Shown: in pieces, positions 10,327 to 20,639 of the stretch | How the letters are laid out: each line of letters begins with the position of its first letter | How positions within the stretch are numbered: the stretch's first letter is position 1 | Assembly (NCBI GenBank): GCA_015523605.1 | Contig: WAKC01000046.1 | Coordinates: forward strand, 1 to 49,957 | Source: Candidatus Geothermarchaeota archaeon | Lineage (GTDB): Archaea; Thermoproteota; Nitrososphaeria; Geothermarchaeales; JDFR-13 | Direction of reading: 5' to 3' | DNA length: 49,957 nucleotides | Translations under genes and position numbers: made by a program | The notes under the pieces: model-generated | Told to the model about the DNA's origin: nothing | The model's input: only the letters and a program-made list of their open reading frames with translations | The model's database searches: none

Positions 10327-10974
10327 TTGACCACGATGCTAAGCGAGATAGTAGACTACCTAGTCTCTAGAATAGCCGAGTTGGACTGGCTAGCTGTAGT
10401 TCTAGGGGTATTGGTGGAGACTATTATAGTTCCAATCCCAAGCCCCCTAATCCCAATGGCAGCGGGATTCGCCTTATTGGAAGGTTCATCCGGTATTGAA
10501 AGCATCTTCATACTAACTGTTAAAATCGGGTTAGCAGGAGGGTTGACAGCCACACTCGCCAATATACCCTTCTACTACCTAGGTAAACTCGGTGGAATAC
10601 CGATAGTAAAGAGGTTCAGCAGATTCATAGGTATTGATGTCGATGAACTTAATAAGGCAATATCTCTGTTGGGAGGTAAGAATATTATACAGATGATTGT
10701 ATATAGGGCTATACCTATAATGCCACTTTCACTAGTCTCCATCGCATCGGGAGTCCTAGAGATGAATATAAAGAGCTTCATAATATCCACATTGGTAGGT
10801 AGCATACCCAGATACATCGTATTAGGATATCTAGGATGGATAACAAGAGATTTATACATCCAACTAGCCTATACACTAGACAACGCCGAGACAGCCCTAA
10901 TAATTTTAATAATCCTAGGTATAATAGCATATATAATTGTAAAGAAGGTCCTAAGGGGTGATTCGAATGTCTAA
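10327..10974 (+). CDS. DedA/VTT (SNARE-associated) family membrane protein
   Basis: [19 protein letters not shown], multiple TM segments, [34 protein letters not shown]. Confidence 0.75.
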   Translation: MTTMLSEIVDYLVSRIAELDWLAVVLGVLVETIIVPIPSPLIPMAAGFALLEGSSGIESIFILTVKIGLAGGLTATLANIPFYYLGKLGGIPIVKRFSRFIGIDVDELNKAISLLGGKNIIQMIVYRAIPIMPLSLVSIASGVLEMNIKSFIISTLVGSIPRYIVLGYLGWITRDLYIQLAYTLDNAETALIILIILGIIAYIIVKKVLRGDSNV

Positions 10975-11182
10975 GCCCGAGGCAATCGTATATAAACCAG
11001 GTACTGGAGGTCTAAAGACGAGGAAGGGTAGGGGATTCTCATTAGGAGAACTGCAGGAGGCTGGTATAGACCCTAGACTGGCCAAGAAACTGGGTATCTA
11101 CATAGATAAGAGGAGGAAGAGCATACATAAAGAGAATGTTGAAGCCCTGAAAAAATATTTGGAGGAGGTTAAGAAACAATAG
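10967..11182 (+). CDS. rpl13e: 50S ribosomal protein L13e
   Basis: [44 protein letters not shown] is the L13e signature; start refined from 10958 (GTG) to ATG at 10967, preceded by aaggggtga. Confidence 0.85.
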   Translation: MSKPEAIVYKPGTGGLKTRKGRGFSLGELQEAGIDPRLAKKLGIYIDKRRKSIHKENVEALKKYLEEVKKQ

Positions 11183-12329
11183 CCTTAGCCAGTTTATAGG
11201 CGACTCCCGGCGCCTTCAAAAGCCTCCTAACAACACCCAATACATCATCCCCATTAGCTATCTTAACAATATCGTCTGGCCTCAATACATCGGCAAGTTT
11301 ATTCAACTCTTCATCCGATAGCTTCTCCAAGAACCTCATGGCCTTCAAACTATATCTAATCTTCTTACCCCATGGATCCTCATATCTTTTAACCCATCTC
11401 CCTAAAGCCTTCTCCGACGTATCCCCAGACAGAGCAGCTTCAGCCGCAGTCTCACCGGCAACAAGTCCGGCTACACCGGAGGGATGCATACCAGCCCCCG
11501 TCAAAGGCATAACAGTACCGGCTGCATCACCAATAAGTATAAACCCGTCTCCATAGGGCTTACTAATCATACCGCCTATAGGTACTGGAGCCCCTCTATA
11601 ATCTATCACGCGACCCGTTCCAAGCTCCTTCTCATGCATCTTAACAAATTTATCTAGGTATGCCTTTGCATTCCCACCCCTTACTCCAACACCAACCTCC
11701 GCAACCTTCTCACTCTTGGGGAAGATCCATGCATATCCCTTTGGAGCCACCTCAGAGCCTAGATAGAAATATGCCACATCCGGATTCTCCAGCTTGACAT
11801 TAGCCATTAGATAGATTACTGTAGGGATTGGTTCACTCTTCTCCTTAACACCCATCGACTTAGCCACTACACTATGATAACCATCCGCTCCAATAACAAC
11901 CTTACATTTATAAACCCCATATTTAGTCTTAACCTTCATAACCCCATCCTTCCGCTCAACACCCAACACCGGCTCCCTAACCTTGATATCAGAACCACTC
12001 TCAGCCGCCTTCAAAGCGAGCTCCTGGAGATACATAGTCTTATTTATAGAATAGGTCTCGGCAAACTCTATATCAAAATACTTCCCATTAGGAGCTATGA
12101 CACGGGGTATAACCTTATGCAGAACGATATAAGGCTTCGGATCTAAACCCAGATCCTTGAAAGTACCTATACTAGTAGCCTCTCCACAGGGTTTTTTAGC
12201 CATTATAGTCTCATTCTTCTCAATAAGAAGTGTCTTAGCACCAGTCTCCGCAGATTTCATAGCAGCTGGGATACCGGCAGGCCCAGCACCTACAACGATG
12301 ACATCATAGTCGTAAGACATGTATATCAA
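11169..12329 (-). CDS. Geranylgeranyl reductase family FAD-dependent oxidoreductase (digeranylgeranylglycerophospholipid reductase-like)
   Basis: [30 protein letters not shown] (GxGxxG), [31 protein letters not shown]. Confidence 0.9.
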   Translation of the reverse strand: MIYMSYDYDVIVVGAGPAGIPAAMKSAETGAKTLLIEKNETIMAKKPCGEATSIGTFKDLGLDPKPYIVLHKVIPRVIAPNGKYFDIEFAETYSINKTMYLQELALKAAESGSDIKVREPVLGVERKDGVMKVKTKYGVYKCKVVIGADGYHSVVAKSMGVKEKSEPIPTVIYLMANVKLENPDVAYFYLGSEVAPKGYAWIFPKSEKVAEVGVGVRGGNAKAYLDKFVKMHEKELGTGRVIDYRGAPVPIGGMISKPYGDGFILIGDAAGTVMPLTGAGMHPSGVAGLVAGETAAEAALSGDTSEKALGRWVKRYEDPWGKKIRYSLKAMRFLEKLSDEELNKLADVLRPDDIVKIANGDDVLGVVRRLLKAPGVAYKLAKAIVS

Positions 12330-12389
12330 AATAGTATAGCTAGTATTTTAAAAGTTGAATAGAGAGGATATGATTAAAATATAAAAACT

Positions 12390-14756
12390 CTATATCTCCA
12401 CCTCCTCCCTATTCACAACATCAACTCTACTTATAGAAGCCGTCTTCTCAACACGGACAACTGAACCATTCATAAAGGGAAGCTCTTGAATCGTCCTATC
12501 ATGGGTGATAATTATAACCTGAGATATAACACCCTCTTCAACCATCCTAGCCAGTTTCTCAGCAACTATCCTCTTATTCCTATCATCGAGATGTGTCAAC
12601 GCCTCATCAAGAATTATAAAGTCAAATACATAGTTCATACCCAACATTGCAATAAGACGTCCAAAGGCAAGTCTAAATGCAATGCCGATTAAGGTCATCT
12701 CACCACCACTTAGACTATTTAGAACTCTCTCCCTAACACCCTCATAAACCTTAGCATCAATAGTTGTACCCTTAACCTCAAACCTAACCTTAAAATTGGT
12801 GTTAAACTCCTCAAGATAATAATTGGTATACTCATTCAACCTGGGTATGATAACCTCATTTATCAAGTATGTGGGGAAACCACCTTCGTTAAAAAGTTTT
12901 ATCAGATCATCATGAAGGTCCCGCTCATCCTCTAACTCTCTCAACCTTTTCCTATACTCTTCATAACTCTTTAGATATGACTTAAGGCCTTCTAAAGCCT
13001 TTATACGGGCATCCACTTCTCCAAGAGAACTATTAACCCTCTCAACCTCCGACCTTACCTTCCGAGATCTCTCCTCAATATCTTTAATCTCGTTATCAAG
13101 CTCTGTAAGTGTTCTCTTAACATCATCCTCCTTAAGACCTTTAACCTTCCCCTCATAATTCCGCACTACTTCTAAAGATCCTCGAAACTCCCTATACAGA
13201 CGTTCAACCCCGTCAACATAATCATTTAACACCTTTCTAGCGGTTGTGAATGGTCTTCCCTCCACCTTAGATTTTAACGTGCTAACAACGAACCCGAGGT
13301 CCTCAATATTATCAAATATGCCATCATATTCACTATTAAGCCTCTCCAATTCATCCCTAATCTTATCCATAAATTGATTCGATATACTAATAACGTTCTC
13401 CTCATCCACTACAGCAATCTCCATGCCCAAATCCCTAGAAACCCTCTTTAAAACCTCGTTAATCCCCCCTATAATCTTTACAACTATGCTTTTCAAATTT
13501 TCCAACCTTCTAACTTCCCTCTCGAGCTCATTAATCTCCCTATTAACCTCTTTCATGCGATTCTCTAATTCCTTTATTTTATTCTGAGCCTCCTCCAAAA
13601 CCTTGTTTCTATGTATATCATCTAAAGGCGACCCACATACTGGACAGGTGGAACCAGCCTTTGACAACATATCAATCCTCTCTTTGTACATGTTATTCTC
13701 AGATATCAATCGCCCTCTCTCCTCTCTAAGACTATTCAATCTATCTTTAAGAGTAGGAATGGCCTCGGCATCCCCTTTCTCTATAATCTTGTTATAATTT
13801 TCCAGATACCTTTCAATATCCCATTTACTATCCGATAATGAATCGATCCTTTCAATGATCTCTATAGCCTTTTCTACATATGATTTGAGCTTATCAACCA
13901 GCTCTTCCTGAAGCTTATCCGGCTCTAAATAATATTTTGAAATCTTCGTCTTCACATTATCCAGCTTCTCCAATGCCTTTTTATATTCCTTAATGGTATT
14001 CAATTGGTTCTCAAGTTCCTTCTTTCTAATCTTCAGAGTCTCCCGTCTGTTAATCAGATCCTCCAACTCCTTCTTCAGACTCTCTCTTCTACTCTCCAGA
14101 GCCCTCTTTCTAATCCTCTCCTTCTCCAGAACCTGCTCTAGAGCGTCTTTGGAGACCTCTTCAAGACCCTGGCTCTTAAACATGCCTTCGATCCTACTCA
14201 ATTCATTCTCCACACCACTAATCTCATCTTTGATATTTTCTAGACTCTTCTTGACACGTTCACGAACCTTATCAAATCTATAGTTGAGTAGGTCGAGGAG
14301 GTATTTCCTTCTCTCCGCAGCACGAATCTCGAAGAAGTTGGCTACCCCGCCCTGTCTCACAATGTAGGTAGCCAATAGAGTTCTATAGTCGTGGCCAGTA
14401 AGACTTCCTATACTTGGATATTCAGTTCTAGGTCTAACACGGTAGACCTTCTTATTCCTAACCTCGAAAACCACACCATCACTAGACTCTAGAACTACGG
14501 TAGCCTCTACATCCCCACCACTATGCATCCTACTTACATCCTTCTTACTTATATTCCCACTTCCATATGCATCGCCAAAGAAGGCATAGGTTACACTGTC
14601 AACGAAGAACACAGTCTTTCCAGCACCGTTATCCCCCAAGACGAGAACCGGGTATTTTAGGTCTCCCATCTCTAGAGACTCCTCAATAAAAGACCCGAAA
14701 TTCCTAACCCTTATCTCCTTAATTCGAAGCTTGGGCACCTCACTCCACCTCCTCAA
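12390..14756 (-). CDS. rad50: DNA double-strand break repair ATPase Rad50
   Basis: Walker A LGDNGAGKTVFF, coiled coil, zinc hook CPVC (STCPVCGSPL), signature LSGGEMTLIGIAFRLA, Walker B FIILDEALTHLD. Confidence 0.96.
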   Translation of the reverse strand: MRRWSEVPKLRIKEIRVRNFGSFIEESLEMGDLKYPVLVLGDNGAGKTVFFVDSVTYAFFGDAYGSGNISKKDVSRMHSGGDVEATVVLESSDGVVFEVRNKKVYRVRPRTEYPSIGSLTGHDYRTLLATYIVRQGGVANFFEIRAAERRKYLLDLLNYRFDKVRERVKKSLENIKDEISGVENELSRIEGMFKSQGLEEVSKDALEQVLEKERIRKRALESRRESLKKELEDLINRRETLKIRKKELENQLNTIKEYKKALEKLDNVKTKISKYYLEPDKLQEELVDKLKSYVEKAIEIIERIDSLSDSKWDIERYLENYNKIIEKGDAEAIPTLKDRLNSLREERGRLISENNMYKERIDMLSKAGSTCPVCGSPLDDIHRNKVLEEAQNKIKELENRMKEVNREINELEREVRRLENLKSIVVKIIGGINEVLKRVSRDLGMEIAVVDEENVISISNQFMDKIRDELERLNSEYDGIFDNIEDLGFVVSTLKSKVEGRPFTTARKVLNDYVDGVERLYREFRGSLEVVRNYEGKVKGLKEDDVKRTLTELDNEIKDIEERSRKVRSEVERVNSSLGEVDARIKALEGLKSYLKSYEEYRKRLRELEDERDLHDDLIKLFNEGGFPTYLINEVIIPRLNEYTNYYLEEFNTNFKVRFEVKGTTIDAKVYEGVRERVLNSLSGGEMTLIGIAFRLAFGRLIAMLGMNYVFDFIILDEALTHLDDRNKRIVAEKLARMVEEGVISQVIIITHDRTIQELPFMNGSVVRVEKTASISRVDVVNREEVEI

Positions 14757-15999
14757 AATATTTTAGAGCCTCTTTATAGAGCCTCTCCCTATACTTATCC
14801 GGCCTATCAGAGAATCTAAAGTCGATATAGTTTTTGAGAGCAGCCTTATAATTTATCTCAGAAACCTCTATACCCTCCTTCAAATCAAGAGATGAAGGTT
14901 CTCCAGTATATCTAAACTCCACCCTATATCCATATACACCTTGTTCAAATAGATATTCTTTAAGAGCCTTCCGAATAGCATCGCCCAACTTTTTATACCT
15001 ATCCTTCTCACTATAGTATATCCGAATCTTTACAAGTGCCCCATCAAGATCTGTGGCAACATTTGATACCTTGTCTATAACCTCGTCGGCCGAGTTGAGA
15101 CTATCTAAATCTAGGTCTTTGGGATCGCTAATGTAATACATCTTAATGGGCTCCACACTAACAGGCTTTACCTTAAGATGGGGATCCAGCTTGACATCCA
15201 GAAAATATTTCTCATCTAATGCCTCGTCAAACCTAAGTCTATTTAGACTCCCCGAGTAATATACATTTTCAGACACTACCCTCTGCATTAGATGTATATG
15301 GCCTAGTGCAACATAGTCGAATAGGTCATGCCTTATATCAGTCAGAGTAAGAACCCCGATTTTAACCATCTCCTCCGAATCCCTCTCATACATCTTTGAG
15401 AATCTCACACGATCCACCTGGACATGCCCCAGTAGAACCTTATATCTGTTCTTGGCTCTGGAAGCACTACGTTCCACATACCTCCTTACAGCCCCAGTCC
15501 AGCCCTCACCGGGATATACATAGGGAAGCGGGATAACCGATACATCAAGTTCATCTATTTCAATTGTATAACCACCCTTATTTGACAGTTCCACAAGATT
15601 GGCTACTGAATAGACATCAACATACCTTATATATTGACTCAACTCCCTAGTGAATATGGCTAGAGAGGCCCTCTTCATCCTCCTTACCTGAGCATCATGG
15701 TTCCCAGCGATAACAATCGTATAGATCCTGTTTTTGACGAGTCTCTCAAGGGCCTCGGCAAACCTCTTGGAATATAATAGGCTAGAGTCTACATCCTCAA
15801 ATATATCTCCAGCGATCAAGACCAACCTTATATCATTCTCAATAGCATAGTCTATAGCCATATCAAGATTCATGAACGTACGTCTAGTGACCTCCCTCCT
15901 CAGCCCTATATGGCCGCCTACAACCTTTTTAGGATTAACCTCTACAGACTTATTATAATATCCAAGATGTAGATCCGAGAGATGAATCAACCTCATCAC
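14740..15999 (-). CDS. mre11: DNA double-strand break repair nuclease Mre11
   Basis: LIHLSDLHLGY, LVLIAGDIFED, IVIAGNHDAQ, LLGHVQVD, VALGHIHLMQ: metallophosphoesterase motifs; overlaps rad50 start. Confidence 0.95.
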   Translation of the reverse strand: MMRLIHLSDLHLGYYNKSVEVNPKKVVGGHIGLRREVTRRTFMNLDMAIDYAIENDIRLVLIAGDIFEDVDSSLLYSKRFAEALERLVKNRIYTIVIAGNHDAQVRRMKRASLAIFTRELSQYIRYVDVYSVANLVELSNKGGYTIEIDELDVSVIPLPYVYPGEGWTGAVRRYVERSASRAKNRYKVLLGHVQVDRVRFSKMYERDSEEMVKIGVLTLTDIRHDLFDYVALGHIHLMQRVVSENVYYSGSLNRLRFDEALDEKYFLDVKLDPHLKVKPVSVEPIKMYYISDPKDLDLDSLNSADEVIDKVSNVATDLDGALVKIRIYYSEKDRYKKLGDAIRKALKEYLFEQGVYGYRVEFRYTGEPSSLDLKEGIEVSEINYKAALKNYIDFRFSDRPDKYRERLYKEALKYFEEVE

Positions 16000-16086
16000 A
16001 TCACCCCAGAATCAAAAAGAGGACAGGAAAAAGTAAAGATTTTCCTACACCACCTCTCCATCGAAACCAAAATATCTTTATATATT

Positions 16087-17973
16087 TCAGGGCTGCTCAA
16101 AATCCGAATACCTCCTGGATTTTAAGTTCATCGCGGTCCACTCTATAAATTCATATACTAGGGCCGTCTTTCCACCATATTCACCCGCCATATCCTCAGG
16201 TATTGGAATTGGATCACGAGATACATCTACAGCCCTCAACACAACCGGATATCTAAGTAGGCCACTATAAAATATCATACTTCCCCTCGGAAGCCTAACC
16301 ACCAAATCCTTGAACCTCTTCTTCATAGGGAGGCCGGTTGTGGCAACCTCGGCATCCCTCTCGTCCTCAAGATTAAATATAAATTTACTCCAGAGCATTG
16401 CAACTACATTAGGGTCTAACTCTCTAGGCCTCTGGTCAATAGGTATAACAATCAAACCATATTTACGGTATTCTCTCGCAATCCTTCCAAATGGATTCTC
16501 AAAAGACACATCCCTACCTAGGAATCGATGGGCCTCCTCAAGATATATCGCTATCTTACCCTCTAGAGAATACTCTCCCCTTGAGACCAGCTCATCCACC
16601 CTCGATATCAGAGTCTCACCTAGGTAATTAGCGACAGCCATATATACAAATGGGCTCCTACCATGTCTACCACCCATGTTAATCACCACACTCTGTCCAG
16701 ACAATAGCTCCTCAACAATCTCTCGATATCTATTAACATCTTCATCTTTGAAGGATATGGGGAGGTTGAGTAGATATGAGAGTCTACGTCTACCCGCCAT
16801 AAGAGAGCTGAGTAATGACTTATCTTGATTTACAGATGAGTGGAATCTCTCAGCAACTTCTCTCAGTGCAGACACCAAATCCTCCCTTGAATATCCCTTC
16901 AAATCAATCATATCCCTTGAAACCAGTATATTGGCGACCTCCTCAGAAGACTCAGGATTATAGAGTAGTGGCAACACCCACATATCGGCAGATAGGAATT
17001 TATATGGTGAATCCTCCTTCTCACAGACCTCCTTCAAAGCCTCTTCAGCCCTCCTCTTCAAATCACCTATATTTCCTAGGAAACCCTGGGGGAATGTAAT
17101 TCCCCCCAGCAATGTAAATAAGTCGTTAATCGAGACCCCCTTTAATGGAATCTTCAATAAGCTACAGCCAAGTGTATCGGCGACGTCTGGATCCAATGCA
17201 TAAACCAGAAAGTCCTCTACACCCGAGACCTTATTAACATAGGAACATGCCCCATCTATGACCTCCACACCCTTATCATCAAGTAGGCTCTGGCTATACT
17301 CACCCTGAGTATCAAATATCAAGAGGGATATCTTACCCCGATCCTTGATAACCCCTGAAGCTACATACCAGTTGTATACCGCTGTATAAGCTATCAATAG
17401 GTTGGCCAAGAAAGTCTTGCCAGTACCTGATTTACCGAAGATCCCGAAGCTAAGGTTATATAGCGTGTCCAGCGGAATAGGGATGTAGACCCTCTCCCCA
17501 TATATCGTCTCGACAGAGCCTACTGGATAAGAAACTAGGTAGTCCGGCGCCCCATAGAATATCTTCACACCACCCTCCTGATCAGGATATAGAGTCGAGC
17601 CTATAGAAGGTAGGCTCACGGCCTCTCTAACATCACCATCTGGATCTGATTTATCCTTCTCCGCAACGGGTATAAGATTCAAGACATGTTTCGATGCATG
17701 CCTCCTAACAAATTTTATGAAACTATCTATAAATCGGGTGTCCTCCAGCTCAGAATACAGCCTCTCAACATCCCTATCAACACTATATTCTAGGGAATCA
17801 ACTATACATAGGTATAGCTTACCACTTCCCTCGATAACAGCTAGACGCCCTATCTCAATCGACTCTACATCCTTTACATCCTCAAGGATAACCTTTATCC
17901 CAGAGTCTAGAGAAGAACTGAATACCCTACCCCTAAATTTAACCGACACCCTTCTCAACCTCCTTAAAAACAT
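16087..17973 (-). CDS. herA: DNA translocase/helicase HerA
   Basis: FGIFGKSGTGKTFLANLLIAY (Walker A), IAIYLEEAHRFL (Walker B), IPIDQRPRELDPNVVAMLWSKFIFNLEDERDAE, C-terminal LPRGSMIFYSGLLRYPVV. Confidence 0.92.
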   Translation of the reverse strand: MFLRRLRRVSVKFRGRVFSSSLDSGIKVILEDVKDVESIEIGRLAVIEGSGKLYLCIVDSLEYSVDRDVERLYSELEDTRFIDSFIKFVRRHASKHVLNLIPVAEKDKSDPDGDVREAVSLPSIGSTLYPDQEGGVKIFYGAPDYLVSYPVGSVETIYGERVYIPIPLDTLYNLSFGIFGKSGTGKTFLANLLIAYTAVYNWYVASGVIKDRGKISLLIFDTQGEYSQSLLDDKGVEVIDGACSYVNKVSGVEDFLVYALDPDVADTLGCSLLKIPLKGVSINDLFTLLGGITFPQGFLGNIGDLKRRAEEALKEVCEKEDSPYKFLSADMWVLPLLYNPESSEEVANILVSRDMIDLKGYSREDLVSALREVAERFHSSVNQDKSLLSSLMAGRRRLSYLLNLPISFKDEDVNRYREIVEELLSGQSVVINMGGRHGRSPFVYMAVANYLGETLISRVDELVSRGEYSLEGKIAIYLEEAHRFLGRDVSFENPFGRIAREYRKYGLIVIPIDQRPRELDPNVVAMLWSKFIFNLEDERDAEVATTGLPMKKRFKDLVVRLPRGSMIFYSGLLRYPVVLRAVDVSRDPIPIPEDMAGEYGGKTALVYEFIEWTAMNLKSRRYSDFEQP

Positions 17974-18589
17974 TTACAACAATCTCTAGAGAGGAGCCAT
18001 TCCGATATGCATATGACAGGAACTCATAGAGCAGGGTATCAAGTGACACCACACCCCCTAAAGTCTCATATAGATATAGAAAGAGGTTTCTACATAGTAT
18101 ATAGTCATCCAGCTTAACATAGAGGAGGAAGCTGAGATCCAAATCACCATCATATAAAATAGCCTTTACATCATCCTTCTCAAGCAGATAAACCGGTTGA
18201 TGGGGCTTGACAATCAAGGAGAAGAAGGGCTTGACCCTCCCATCTCTATCAACCTCATATATGGGAATGATATCAACAGTATAGAGATATTCATTCTCCA
18301 AGTCGCCATACATCTTCTCAGCGTCCTCGCCAAAGTCGAGGACGACCGATGTAAACTCGCCTCCATACTTTGTCTTAGATATTTTAGTCCCAACCAAGCC
18401 TATCAATCCACCATCATCAGAGGAGACTATAAGGAACACACCGGGCCTTACAACTCCAAACTTCTCTCTGGCGATAAAGACTGTGATTACATCGTCCCTA
18501 ACCTCCATCGTCTCACCAACCAATACATCATTCATCCCTCTATACTTCTCCAGACCAATCTCCCTAACCATTATACCAGCCTCCTCCAT
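17939..18589 (-). CDS. Small HAS-barrel-like protein encoded between nurA and herA
   Basis: VRPGVFLIVSSDDGGLIGLVGTKI resembles the HerA/FtsK HAS-type beta-barrel N-domain; overlaps nurA 3' end and herA 5' end. Start could be the internal Met near 18571. Confidence 0.55.
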   Translation of the reverse strand: MEEAGIMVREIGLEKYRGMNDVLVGETMEVRDDVITVFIAREKFGVVRPGVFLIVSSDDGGLIGLVGTKISKTKYGGEFTSVVLDFGEDAEKMYGDLENEYLYTVDIIPIYEVDRDGRVKPFFSLIVKPHQPVYLLEKDDVKAILYDGDLDLSFLLYVKLDDYILCRNLFLYLYETLGGVVSLDTLLYEFLSYAYRNGSSLEIVVNVFKEVEKGVG

Positions 18590-19734
18590 TTCCTCAAGCT
18601 CTTACCACTAATAGATTTAACATAAGAGCCTTTCAATGTATTGGCGACATCAACCTCAATAAATCTCCTGATGTCACCCCTCAAGACACAACTCTCATGA
18701 GCTTTACCCAGGAGATATGGATACCCCCTCCCACGAACAGAATCGAGATATACAGCCCGAATGACATCTAAGTACCTTCGACTTCCATATAACTTGGAGG
18801 AAAACTCGATTCTAATAACATTATAATCTGATATCTTGAGATAGACTGCATAAACATCTAAACCATGTTCTTCAAGAGCCTCTGAACATACATGGAAAAC
18901 CTGACTATGAGTACCATCCTCCAATACAACATCCATTATAGCCCTATCCCTAACCTCGAAATCCAACCTCCCCAAAACCTTCAAGGCTTTAGAGATCAAG
19001 GTAGAACCTGTATAGAAGACACCAGCATATAAAATGCCATTCTCATCTAAATATTCAAACAGCTCTCGATACAACTCTATATATACATCTCTAAGCTCCT
19101 TAGCAAATGAATATGTATAACTAAGGTTGAAACTCTCATCAAAAAAGAGATAGATATCCCGATAACCTTCTCTATCCCTTATATCCACGAGATAATCGAC
19201 AAATTCCTTTATAAACTCGTGCTCAACAAACTTCTCAATAACCCTCAAATCAACATCATAATTCTTAATCAAGACAAAATAGGGTACATAACGTCTATCA
19301 TCAAATTTCCTCCTCCCTCCATACCCCCAGAGATTAAAGCCCATATTAACAAGTAGATACGATGGATCCCCATGCCCCCTAGGACTGTGACTACTAGAGT
19401 CAAAACCAGCCAATAAATCCCCCTCGAAAGTCCTCAATAGGGTTTTATAACCTGGGATTGGATAAGGCTCTAAAGGTGTGATGGGCTCCAAATATATCTT
19501 CAGATCGATATCGGAGGGAAACGACTCTAGATCCCCATAGACATTCCTGTATTCCTCAACAGCTTTATCCAGGTCTATCTCTACAAGCTCCTCCAAAACC
19601 TGACTAGACACTTTTTTAATGAGAAGTAGAATCTCCTCCCTAGAGACCCCAGCAAGTGATGGCCTACCATCTATACCCCTCAACTTATATACACTAATCG
19701 AGTCCCTAATATCATCAATCTTCATACTCTCCAA
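18571..19734 (-). CDS. nurA: 5'-3' nuclease NurA
   Basis: LLAGFDSSSHSPRGHG (motif with catalytic Asp), IYLFFDESF, late YPYLLGKAHESCVLR; operonic with herA/mre11/rad50. Confidence 0.88.
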   Translation of the reverse strand: MESMKIDDIRDSISVYKLRGIDGRPSLAGVSREEILLLIKKVSSQVLEELVEIDLDKAVEEYRNVYGDLESFPSDIDLKIYLEPITPLEPYPIPGYKTLLRTFEGDLLAGFDSSSHSPRGHGDPSYLLVNMGFNLWGYGGRRKFDDRRYVPYFVLIKNYDVDLRVIEKFVEHEFIKEFVDYLVDIRDREGYRDIYLFFDESFNLSYTYSFAKELRDVYIELYRELFEYLDENGILYAGVFYTGSTLISKALKVLGRLDFEVRDRAIMDVVLEDGTHSQVFHVCSEALEEHGLDVYAVYLKISDYNVIRIEFSSKLYGSRRYLDVIRAVYLDSVRGRGYPYLLGKAHESCVLRGDIRRFIEVDVANTLKGSYVKSISGKSLRKWRRLV

Positions 19735-19865
19735 TCCATCTATACACCTCTAGAGATATATTTAGAGAGAGTATAGTGAAAGTAAATCGATACAGAAAAT
19801 CTTTAAATAATTATGGACATCCATCCAAACGTGATTTATAGTGTATAAAGAGCAATATCTATATT

Positions 19866-20639
19866 TTGATTAGGTGGTCCGGCTTGCCAAGTAATAGGTC
19901 GTTCAGGGAGGTAATCGAGATTCCAGAGAATATCCAGGAATTATCTATTAAAGCCGATCTAGCCGATCTAATATTTGAACCCCATGATGAAGACACTCTA
20001 ATCCTACATGGCTTCATATTGGGTGGGGACCCTCCCAAGATTGACAAGACATGGAATGAAGACAATCTAGATATAATGGTTACAAGGGCTAGGAGTGAAA
20101 GTAGAATATATTCTGTAAAGATGAAGGTATTCATACCCATGGATATCATCAAGAAGGCCCTAAACGTATCTGTGGATATAGGAGATATTAGAGTCGACGG
20201 CCTCCCGATTAACATCCTAAAAATCGATGTCTCCAACGGTGATATATTAACAGGAGGAGTTACAGCTGAACAGGTTAAACTTAGTAGTCAAAATGGAGAT
20301 GTAATCTTCAGAGGAGGAAGCTTCAAGAATGGATACTTCTCTACAATAAATGGTGACATTAGACTTGAGATACTCATGGAGAAGAACTTTAACGTATATG
20401 CCTCTTGTAACCGGGGGAGGATAAGAATATCTATGCCCATAGGTGTCTCAGCAAAGATACTCGGCAAAGCCTTAAAGGGAAAAGTGCTTATTACGCCTAA
20501 ATCCTATATACGGAGCTATACAAAGGGGGAGTATGAGGAAATCGTATTTGGAAATGGTGATGCAAATATTAAGCTTGAGACTCTCCATGGAGACATCAAT
20601 ATTAACCTCTTCGCCGAACTATCGATGAAACCCTCCTAA
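19866..20639 (+). CDS. DUF4097-like beta-strand repeat protein
   Basis: Repeated short beta units VDIGDIRVDG, VSNGDILTGG, SQNGDVIFRGG, TINGDIRLE, TLHGDININ. More likely TTG start at 19884, downstream of aggtggt. Confidence 0.7.
   Translation: MIRWSGLPSNRSFREVIEIPENIQELSIKADLADLIFEPHDEDTLILHGFILGGDPPKIDKTWNEDNLDIMVTRARSESRIYSVKMKVFIPMDIIKKALNVSVDIGDIRVDGLPINILKIDVSNGDILTGGVTAEQVKLSSQNGDVIFRGGSFKNGYFSTINGDIRLEILMEKNFNVYASCNRGRIRISMPIGVSAKILGKALKGKVLITPKSYIRSYTKGEYEEIVFGNGDANIKLETLHGDININLFAELSMKPS

Noticed and set aside
18197-18625. 142-aa plus-strand ORF across X/nurA
   Set aside because: Antisense to the repair operon; no motifs.
12390-19734. HerA/NurA as an anti-phage defence island (HerA-Sir2/HerA-DUF type)
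   Set aside because: HerA and NurA here sit with Mre11-Rad50, the standard archaeal recombination repair context; the Sir2 gene at 30085 is distant and has a canonical deacylase form.
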